Source: Methanosphaera sp. ISO3-F5 (lineage in GTDB: Archaea > Methanobacteriota > Methanobacteria > Methanobacteriales > Methanobacteriaceae). Taken from it: a stretch of DNA of 64,000 nt. The notes below the pieces were generated by a model. It had not been told where the DNA came from and did not search any database. It saw only the letters and a program-made list of their open reading frames with translations. The position numbers and the translations under genes were made by a program. The first letter of the stretch is position 1. Every line of letters begins with the position of its first letter. Shown here piece after piece: positions 57,287-64,000 of this stretch. The stretch covers positions 1,707,426 through 1,771,425 of the forward strand of contig NZ_CP118753.2 of the NCBI RefSeq assembly GCF_034480035.2, given 5' to 3'.

Positions 57287-57770
57287 TAATTTCCCTCAAA
57301 ATATATTATTATGATTTGTTAATACCCTATAGGTTCACAATAAAAATTATTATATGGAACCTTATTTTATAGTTTGGTATTATTATTAAGTTAAAATCAT
57401 ATCAAAAAAATGCATTGTATAAAACATACAACTAGTTATGATATAAGTTATGTTTAATTTAATTAATATATCTTTGGATTATAATAACATATGTATTAAT
57501 ATAACATGATGTAAATAAATAATATGTGTATATGATATAACGAAGTAGTTATAAAATATGCTTAATTAAATAATAATAAATTAAGAATAAAAAAAAACTC
57601 TTACGGCCATAAAATGGAGAAAAAAATATAAATACACTCCAGAAAAAACGGGCATACAAAGAGAATTATTCTTAAAATCATACTAATATATAAACACAAA
57701 AAATAAGTATTAAATTATTTTTCATCTCTTCGCATAAAAATAGATACATTATGAAATCTAAGGCGATAAA
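57287..57770. promoter_or_regulatory. Divergent spacer between aif5A and dnaG
   Basis: About 480 bases over 80% A+T. GAAAAAAATATAAATACAC at about 57614-57632 has the form of BRE plus TATA box and could serve a transcript toward dnaG. GGCGAT just before 57771 is the dnaG ribosome site. CCTATAGGTT at 57328-57340 lies close to the aif5A start. No small gene is evident. Confidence 0.4.
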
Positions 57771-59177
57771 ATGACTCATAAAAATGCAAAATATCATGAT
57801 GATGAAGAATATTACTATGTTTTCAAGGACGAAATAACAACAACAAAATACTTAATACACTCACAAATAAACGCAAAAGGATTCGTAGAAAAACCTGACG
57901 TTGTAGGAGCAATATTCGGACAAACCGAAGGACTACTAAGTGACAGCCTAGACCTAAGAGAACTACAAAAAACAGGAAGAATAGGCAGAATAAAAGTAGA
58001 CATGACCAACAAATCAGGAAAAACAAAAGGTGAAATAATAATCCCATCAAGCCTAGACAGGATAGAAACAACAATCCTAGCAGCATCACTAGAAACTATC
58101 AACAGAGTAGGACCATGTGAAGCAAGTCTAAGAGTAACCTCAATCGAAGACGTTCGAGCAGTAAAAAGACGAACAATAGTAGAAAGAGCAAAAGAACTAT
58201 ACAAAAACATGATGGAAGAATTCACACCAGAAAGCTCCAGAATGATCGACGAAGTAAAAGAATCAATCAAAGTACCAGAAATAATAGAATACGGAGAAGA
58301 CAAACTACCAGCAGGACCAAACACTCCAACATCAGATGCAATCCTCATAGTAGAAGGAAGATCCGACGTACTAAACCTACTAAAATATGGAATAAAAAAC
58401 ACCATAGCAGTAGAAGGAGTAAACGTACCAAAAACAGTAGCAGACCTAACCAAAGAAAGAACAGTAACAGCATTCCTCGATGGAGACAGAGGAGGAGACC
58501 TAATACTTAAAGAACTACTCCAAATAGGAGACATAGACTACGTAACAAGAGCACCAAGAGGTCAAGAAGTAGAATACCTAAACAAAGACCAAGTAATATA
58601 CGCACTAAAAAACAAAACATCAGTAGAAAAAATAACAAACCACGCAAACTTCAACCACAACCAACACAACTACCATCACAAAAGAAAAACAAACGACAAA
58701 ACACCAACAAAACAGGAAATAAAAGAAGAAGAAAAATTCTCAGACCTAACAAGACAACTAAAAGACCAACTAGAACTAGAAATAAAACAAGCAGAACAAG
58801 ACAAACAAACACAACAACAAACAACAACAGCAACACAGAAAAACGAAAAAACCAAAGAAGAAAAACAAGAACCAGAACAACAAGAAAAACCAGTAAAAAA
58901 ACAAAACAAATACATAACAGCTCTAGACGAAATCAAAGGCACAGGAAAAGGCATACTATACGATGACCAATTCAACAACATAAAAGAAGTCAAAGTAGAA
59001 AACCTTTTCAACGAAATAAGAACAAACCAGAACAAAATACAAACAGTAGTATTTGATGGAATAATAAGCCAAAGACTAGTAGACCTATCAAAAGAAAAAA
59101 ACATCGAATACCTGGTAGCAGTAAAAATGAGTGAAGTTGTAAAAAAACCTGAAACAATAAAAATAATAACAAAATAG
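57771..59177 (+). CDS. dnaG: Archaeal DnaG-type primase
   Basis: 468 residues. In archaea DnaG is a Toprim protein associated with the RNA exosome, with reported priming activity. The N-terminal block TTKYLIHSQINAKGFVEKPDVVGAIFGQTEGLL is diagnostic. The Toprim centre has AILIVEGRSDVLNL (catalytic Glu) and FLDGDRGGDLILKELL (DxD). Between about residues 290 and 385 lies a low-complexity insertion rich in Lys, Gln, Glu and Asn, including a His/Asn-rich NHANFNHNQHNYHHKRK stretch. The conserved C-terminal part resumes at NKYITALDEIKGTGKGILYD. The 3' end is AACCACCCAATTTTTTTT, a C-rich tract plus T-run. Confidence 0.94.
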   Translation: MTHKNAKYHDDEEYYYVFKDEITTTKYLIHSQINAKGFVEKPDVVGAIFGQTEGLLSDSLDLRELQKTGRIGRIKVDMTNKSGKTKGEIIIPSSLDRIETTILAASLETINRVGPCEASLRVTSIEDVRAVKRRTIVERAKELYKNMMEEFTPESSRMIDEVKESIKVPEIIEYGEDKLPAGPNTPTSDAILIVEGRSDVLNLLKYGIKNTIAVEGVNVPKTVADLTKERTVTAFLDGDRGGDLILKELLQIGDIDYVTRAPRGQEVEYLNKDQVIYALKNKTSVEKITNHANFNHNQHNYHHKRKTNDKTPTKQEIKEEEKFSDLTRQLKDQLELEIKQAEQDKQTQQQTTTATQKNEKTKEEKQEPEQQEKPVKKQNKYITALDEIKGTGKGILYDDQFNNIKEVKVENLFNEIRTNQNKIQTVVFDGIISQRLVDLSKEKNIEYLVAVKMSEVVKKPETIKIITK

Positions 59178-59249
59178 TAATATTCTTTTAACCACCCAAT
59201 TTTTTTTCATTTTTTTCATTAGTAATAGAAACAATAGGAGGATAAAAAT

Positions 59250-60200
59250 ATGTCAGAAAATTATTTGGAAGAAATAGAATTTGAAGAACAAATAGAAGAT
59301 TACATACTAGAAATGGATATTCAAAGCTATTCACAAAACACACTAAAAACATATTCCTCAATACTACACAGTTTCTATGGATTCCTACTTCAACAAAAAA
59401 CAATAAAAAACGAGGCAGGATTACTAAGAGCATTTAAGAAATACTTACAACATTTAAAAAGAGATAACGAAGTATCACAAAACTATCTCTACCTAGTAAC
59501 GGTAGTGCTGAAAAAGTTCTTCATGTTCGCAGAAATAGAAATAACAGATGAAATAAAAGCACCAAAAAGAACAAAATCATTACCAAAATCATTAAATGAA
59601 CAAGAAGTATACGACCTAATACATGCAAAAGATGATAAATACGATCCAGAACGAGATAACCCCCAAAACATATCCAGACTCAGAAACAAACTAATACTAA
59701 CACTACTATACTCCACGGGACTACGAGTATCCGAACTCATAAAACTAAAAATTAACACAATAGACCCAGAGGAAAGAACAATAAGAGTACGAGGTAAAGG
59801 AGAAAAAGACCGAATAGTAATATTTGACGACACAACACTGGAACTAATCAAGGAATACCTGATAAAACGGGGCGTAGAAAACGAATACCTATTCGTAAAT
59901 CAGAAAAACCATACACTAACACCACGATACATACAATACATGATAAAAGAATATGCACAAGCAGCAGGAATAGAAAGAAAAGTAACACCCCACGTACTAA
60001 GACACTCATTCGCAACACACCTACTTAAAAATGGTGTTGACATCAGAGCAATCCAACAATTACTCGGCCACAGCAACCTAAGTACAACACAAATATATAC
60101 CAGCGTAGACATGCACACACTCAAAGGTGCATACGATAACGCATGGTTAAACAGGGAACATAATGTGCGAAAAAACAAAGAACTCGAAAGCATAGACTAA
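59250..60200 (+). CDS. xerA: XerA-like tyrosine recombinase
   Basis: 316 residues. It has an N-terminal SAM-like DNA-binding domain (about 15-105) and a catalytic domain with the full set of residues: R159 in STGLRVSEL, a Lys in [10 protein letters not shown]248 and R251 in [13 protein letters not shown]274 in [13 protein letters not shown], and the nucleophile Y283. Archaeal XerA acts at a dif-like site to resolve chromosome dimers; integrases of mobile elements share the same fold. No integration-site repeats or phage genes are nearby, and it follows dnaG with 72 bases between, so a housekeeping XerA role is favoured. GGAGGATAAAAAT precedes the ATG. Confidence 0.9.
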   Translation: MSENYLEEIEFEEQIEDYILEMDIQSYSQNTLKTYSSILHSFYGFLLQQKTIKNEAGLLRAFKKYLQHLKRDNEVSQNYLYLVTVVLKKFFMFAEIEITDEIKAPKRTKSLPKSLNEQEVYDLIHAKDDKYDPERDNPQNISRLRNKLILTLLYSTGLRVSELIKLKINTIDPEERTIRVRGKGEKDRIVIFDDTTLELIKEYLIKRGVENEYLFVNQKNHTLTPRYIQYMIKEYAQAAGIERKVTPHVLRHSFATHLLKNGVDIRAIQQLLGHSNLSTTQIYTSVDMHTLKGAYDNAWLNREHNVRKNKELESID

Positions 60201-60309
60201 AAAAAAGAAATAATTATAAACCCAAAAAAAATAAACCTACTATTTTTTTAACATTTTTCATCCAAAAAAGAAGTTGGTGAAGAAAATAGATTACCAAATA
60301 ATCACGTAA

Positions 60310-62985
60310 TCATAACTTATTAGCAGCCCTAGGATAAGAACTGATTAAACCATAACGGAATAACACATACCCATAAGAACCACCACTAATAACAGCCCTA
60401 GCATCACCTTCAAGCTCACCAGAACTTAACCTATTAATATTATTATTGTATGTTTGAAGAATACTAATAACCTTAGATGACTTTGCCTTCTTCACAACAT
60501 AATTTGTTGAATCCTTAAGCCAACTTCTGCCACTAGAATATGAATACTTATACGTCATAGGCATAATCCAGTCAAGATAAGGACTTAACTTAGCATAATC
60601 CTGACCATAATACTTGACAGTACCACTTTTCTCTGCAAACACACAAGCAGAAAATATAATATTCCTATCATAACCCTTAATAATTGAATTCAAACTTTTA
60701 ACGAAATTCGTAACCCTGCTAGGATTAACAATTCCAGGATTAGTACCACTATACCTGACATAATCAAGATTAATACCACTCACACCAGATATTCTGATAG
60801 TGCTCTTAACAAAGTTTTTAACCAAATTCTGTCTGGCAGTACTCATATCAAAGTTACCATTACTGTTCACAAAACAAACAATCCATGCATGAACACGGAT
60901 ATTAGTTCCTTTACACAGATTAATAGTCTGTCTTAACAGCTTAGTATCCTCTGATGAAGCCTGTGTTTGAACGAATACATCAGTAATTCCAGCATTCACC
61001 CAACTTTTCACCACACTACTTGAAACAGAATAAACACGCTGTACAAACAGTCCAGTAACCTTACCCGTGGAAGTTTTTGAAGTAACTGTAACACTATTTC
61101 TTAGCTGCTGCTTGTTCATTGTAGCGGTAATAGTGGCACTACCAGTTTTAGTAAATTTTGTTGTAAACGTGTTTGCTCCCCTGCTTTTAAGGTTTAATGT
61201 TTTACTTATGCCTGCACCATTAATTTTTACAATTATTTTACTTTCATATAATTCAGGGCTAATACTGGTTACCCTTTTACCATTATATGCATTTTTTAAT
61301 GATACTGTTGTTTTAACTGCATTGTTTACTTTAACAGTATTAGCAGTCTTTAGTGTCATGTAAATCCAGTTATGTAATGCAACATTCTGTGTTCTCTTGG
61401 TGGCTGGCCTACTATTTGAACCCCACCAATTATAATCTGCTTGTACACTGCCTTTCTTGTTATATACATCGTTTTGACCATTATTTAGTATGGTGTTAAA
61501 TTTTAGTGTTGTCTGTCCATTATTGTTATATAATGCTCCACCCCATGTTGCCTTGTTTGCTGATATGTAGTTACTTTTAAGCAATAATTTTCCACCATTA
61601 TTTCTTATTGCTCCACCTCGTAGGGCATCATTCTTGGTTAGTGAAGAGTTATATACTATGTTGTCCTTAGCACTGGTTTTAAGGAATATTGCATTATTAT
61701 TGTTATTGTTAAAGGCACAGCTTCTAATGTCCACTTCGCTTTTGTCCTTGATGTACATTGCTCCTCCTGCTTTTGCAATGTTGTTTGTAAACTCTGATTT
61801 CATGATGTTTAAACGAATGCTGGTACTGGTTTTACTGTATAGTACTCCTCCATTAGCGGCACTGTTTTTATTGAATTTGCTTGTTTTTATGATTGTTTTT
61901 CCCGTATTATATATTACTCCTCCGGATTGTTGTGCAGCATTGTTTTTAACTGAATTGTCTGTTATGGTTAGCTTGTTCGTGTTATATAGTGCTCCTCCAT
62001 TCTTTGCATTGTTGGCTGTGAATGTGCTCTGTTTTATGTTAATGTTTCCTGTATTGTAGATTGCTCCTCCATTCTTTGCACTGTTTTTTCCGAAGTATGT
62101 TTTGCTTATTGTCAGGTTTGATTTCTGGTTGTATATGGCTCCTCCGTTTATTCCCTTATTGGACTTAAAGGAGGATGATCTTATTATTTGATTTCTGTTG
62201 TTTTTCTTAATGAATATGGATGTGTTCCTATTATTATCATAGTTACATGAATAAACATTCATATAACCAGTAGTGTAGGTACTGCTACCATATCTGCCGG
62301 CATTGTTATTGGTGAATGAGCATTTACTTAATGTTAACTTGTTTGTATTGTAAATTGCACCACCATACATTGCATTGTTGCCATTAAATGTGCTTTTATA
62401 TGCATTTAAAGTACCCTTATTATAGATTGCTCCACCCATCTGTGTAGCCTTAGAACTTTCTATTTTAAGTGATTCAATACTCAGGCTTCCCTTATTGTAG
62501 ATTGCTCCACCATTTTTGTCACGGGCATTCTTAATGGTGAATGTTTTTAGTTTAACATTAGCTTTGATGGTGAATGTATGCTTGTTTTTACTGTTAATTA
62601 CTGTGGTGTTGGTGGCAGCTCCTACAATGTTTAAACTTTTGCCGATATAAATTTCTGATTCATCATATGTTCCACTGGCAAGGTAGATTGTTCCACCAGT
62701 CTTAACACTTTTAATTGCATCTTTTATCGTAGCTTTTGGTGAATTTTTTGTTCCACTGTTTGAATCCTTACCCTTGGTACTGACATATACCTTGCTTTTT
62801 GTCTGTGTGCTGCTCTTAACAGTTGTGTTTGTCTGTTTTGTTATTGTTTTATCAACATGATTGCTTTCATGTTGTATAGTGTTTTCACTAGTAATACTGT
62901 GTGTCTGATTATCTTCAGCACTTACACTTGAAATACAGGTTAAAACTAATATTATGGCAAGTATTGGCAAAATTTTCTTAATCAT
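60310..62985 (-). CDS. Surface protein: beta-helix with GGAIYN repeats plus glycosidase-like TIM-barrel domain
   Basis: 891 residues. A signal peptide (core ILPILAIILVLTCISSVSA) and Thr/Ser linker precede a beta-helix (about 70-540) starting VYVSTKGKDSNSGTKNSPKATI, with many copies of GGAIYN and FxxNNA, as in polymorphic membrane-type repeats. An Ig-like part (about 550-635) follows. The last 250 residues form a domain with GLFVQRVYS, IRVHAWIVCF, SGINLDYVRYSG and LDWIMPMTYKYSY. The LDYVRY and MPMTY segments resemble the barrel strands of glycosyl-hydrolase-like (GHL/DUF4015-type) proteins, so hydrolysis or binding of polysaccharide is likely but unproven. The next gene has the same C-terminal domain. 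Secreted. Confidence 0.8.
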   Translation of the reverse strand: MIKKILPILAIILVLTCISSVSAEDNQTHSITSENTIQHESNHVDKTITKQTNTTVKSSTQTKSKVYVSTKGKDSNSGTKNSPKATIKDAIKSVKTGGTIYLASGTYDESEIYIGKSLNIVGAATNTTVINSKNKHTFTIKANVKLKTFTIKNARDKNGGAIYNKGSLSIESLKIESSKATQMGGAIYNKGTLNAYKSTFNGNNAMYGGAIYNTNKLTLSKCSFTNNNAGRYGSSTYTTGYMNVYSCNYDNNRNTSIFIKKNNRNQIIRSSSFKSNKGINGGAIYNQKSNLTISKTYFGKNSAKNGGAIYNTGNINIKQSTFTANNAKNGGALYNTNKLTITDNSVKNNAAQQSGGVIYNTGKTIIKTSKFNKNSAANGGVLYSKTSTSIRLNIMKSEFTNNIAKAGGAMYIKDKSEVDIRSCAFNNNNNNAIFLKTSAKDNIVYNSSLTKNDALRGGAIRNNGGKLLLKSNYISANKATWGGALYNNNGQTTLKFNTILNNGQNDVYNKKGSVQADYNWWGSNSRPATKRTQNVALHNWIYMTLKTANTVKVNNAVKTTVSLKNAYNGKRVTSISPELYESKIIVKINGAGISKTLNLKSRGANTFTTKFTKTGSATITATMNKQQLRNSVTVTSKTSTGKVTGLFVQRVYSVSSSVVKSWVNAGITDVFVQTQASSEDTKLLRQTINLCKGTNIRVHAWIVCFVNSNGNFDMSTARQNLVKNFVKSTIRISGVSGINLDYVRYSGTNPGIVNPSRVTNFVKSLNSIIKGYDRNIIFSACVFAEKSGTVKYYGQDYAKLSPYLDWIMPMTYKYSYSSGRSWLKDSTNYVVKKAKSSKVISILQTYNNNINRLSSGELEGDARAVISGGSYGYVLFRYGLISSYPRAANKL

Positions 62986-63136
62986 AATAATGTAATTCCT
63001 ATTAATTTGACTTAAGAATATAGTTATGTTTGTAATTATTATAATAATCTTTGGTATTATTATATCAAAATAGTGTTATAAAAAGTAGTCATGTCATATA
63101 AATGTGGAGGGGATATGTGGGGTGGTGGTGAATATA

Positions 63137-64000
63137 TTATAATTTGTCTGCTGATTTAGGATAGCCACTTATCAATCCCTGACGGAACAGAACATATCCC
63201 TCGGATCCTCCCATTAGTCCTGCCTTTATATCCTTCTCAAGTACGTTCACAGGAATCTTATTCAAATTCTCATAATATGTCTGTACCACGGACACTACCT
63301 GTGAGTATGGGCTTCGGTCAACAATGTACTGTGTTGCTTCCTTAATCCAGTTCCTGCTTGCTTTATATGAGTACCTGTACGTCATTGGCAACATAACATC
63401 AAGGTATGGGCTAAGTGCCGCATAATCCTGTCCATAATATTTGACCGTACCACCTTTTTCAGCAAATAATGAAGCAGATACTATCATGTTTTCATCATGT
63501 TTCTTAACTATTGTATGCACACTTTTCACAAAGTTAGTGATGACTTTTGGTTTCACGATTGATGGATTTAATCCACTATAACGAACATAATCTAATGAAA
63601 CTCCGTCCACTCCGTTAATATTAATTACTTTTCTGATAAAGTTTTTTATCCGGTTTTGTTGGGTTGTGCTAACATCAAATTTTCCATTTTTGTTTCTGAA
63701 ACATATTACCCATGCATGAACTCTTATATTAGTATTTTTACACAGGGATATTGTTTTTCTTAAGTTTGCAGTTTCATCAGTGGATGCTTTTGCTTGAACA
63801 TAAACATCAGTAATTCCTGCTTTAACCCACCTTTTAACAAGGGCTGGTGTTACATCATAGTATAGTTGCACGTATACTCCGGATATTCGTTTGTCTTTCA
63901 CATTTTTGTGGATTGTGGTATTGTGGACTAGTTTTTCATCATCTAGTATTGCTGTTATCACTGCTTTTCCTATTTCAGTAAAGTTGTTTACTAGTTTGCT
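63137..64000 (-). CDS. Surface protein with the same glycosidase-like C-terminal domain (5' end outside window)
   Basis: The frame is open to the window edge; 287 codons are visible. The start of the visible part (VNNFTEIGKAVITAILDDEKL) matches the Ig-like end that precedes the barrel domain in the neighbour (TTKFTKTGSATITATMNKQQL), so the gene continues upstream, probably with a similar beta-helix. The barrel domain shows GVYVQLYYDV, IRVHAWVICF, DGVSLDYVRYSG and LDVMLPMTYRYSY, with about 60% identity to the neighbour by eye. It is therefore a tandem paralogue. G-rich DNA follows the stop on the plus strand (63109-63125). Confidence 0.8.
   Translation of the reverse strand, partial: SKLVNNFTEIGKAVITAILDDEKLVHNTTIHKNVKDKRISGVYVQLYYDVTPALVKRWVKAGITDVYVQAKASTDETANLRKTISLCKNTNIRVHAWVICFRNKNGKFDVSTTQQNRIKNFIRKVININGVDGVSLDYVRYSGLNPSIVKPKVITNFVKSVHTIVKKHDENMIVSASLFAEKGGTVKYYGQDYAALSPYLDVMLPMTYRYSYKASRNWIKEATQYIVDRSPYSQVVSVVQTYYENLNKIPVNVLEKDIKAGLMGGSEGYVLFRQGLISGYPKSADKL

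Noticed and set aside
59250-60200. Tyrosine recombinase considered as an integrase of a prophage or integrated element
   Set aside because: No att-like repeats, phage genes or tRNA insertion site nearby; size and position next to dnaG fit a chromosomal XerA.

Overview
The window looks like a chromosome segment of a methanogenic archaeon of the order Methanobacteriales, most likely a Methanosphaera species or a close relative. The evidence is the very low G+C content, the archaeal information-processing genes (RNA polymerase with the B subunit split into B2 and B1 and the A subunit into A1 and A2, TFB, aRF1, EF-1A, EF-2, aIF5A, archaeal DnaG, Taw1), the Shine-Dalgarno forms GGAGG and GGTGAT, and a large number of long Asn/Thr/Lys-rich adhesin-like surface proteins (ALPs) typical of gut Methanobacteriales. 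The species name is an inference.

Layout. 1-2.4 kb is mobile DNA: the start of a TnpB-type gene and a complete two-gene IS4-type element with terminal repeats and a target duplication. 2.5-7.7 kb holds a secreted DUF1002-type protein, the wyosine enzyme Taw1, tpiA-pgk, six tRNA genes (Thr, Pro, Tyr, Asp, Lys, Lys) and rpoH. A solitary DNA methyltransferase and about 0.9 kb of AT-rich DNA separate rpoH from the main transcription-translation cluster rpoB2-rpoB1-rpoA1-rpoA2-L30e-nusA-rps12-rps7-fusA (9.5-21 kb). This cluster normally continues into tuf and rps10. Here a small two-gene remnant and a complete 1.4 kb insertion sequence sit between fusA and tuf, and tuf has a highly structured leader. 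25-26.6 kb carries tRNA-Ser and aRF1.

27-42.3 kb is the first ALP block: three secreted giants of 921, 1261 and 2280 residues, a decayed ALP fragment, and a membrane protein plus small acidic protein pair that is a paralogue of the remnant next to fusA. 42.5-47.9 kb is a housekeeping stretch (pyrH, a small zinc-ribbon membrane protein, DUF211, an RraA-like protein, gar1, tfb, bioY). 48-55.5 kb is a second ALP block of three genes on the minus strand. Then come a GyrI-like protein, aIF5A, dnaG and a XerA-like recombinase. The window ends with two tandem surface proteins that share a predicted TIM-barrel, glycosidase-like C-terminal domain; the last one runs off the edge.

The most unusual items are a TFB with a 230-residue N-terminal extension carrying three AT-hook motifs, the duplicated two-gene membrane/acidic module, the multi-hairpin leader of tuf, the two-gene IS4-type element, and the stalk-like architecture and active remodelling (tandem repeats, internal duplications, mosaic composition, remnants) of the ALP genes. 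No CRISPR array or rRNA gene was seen.
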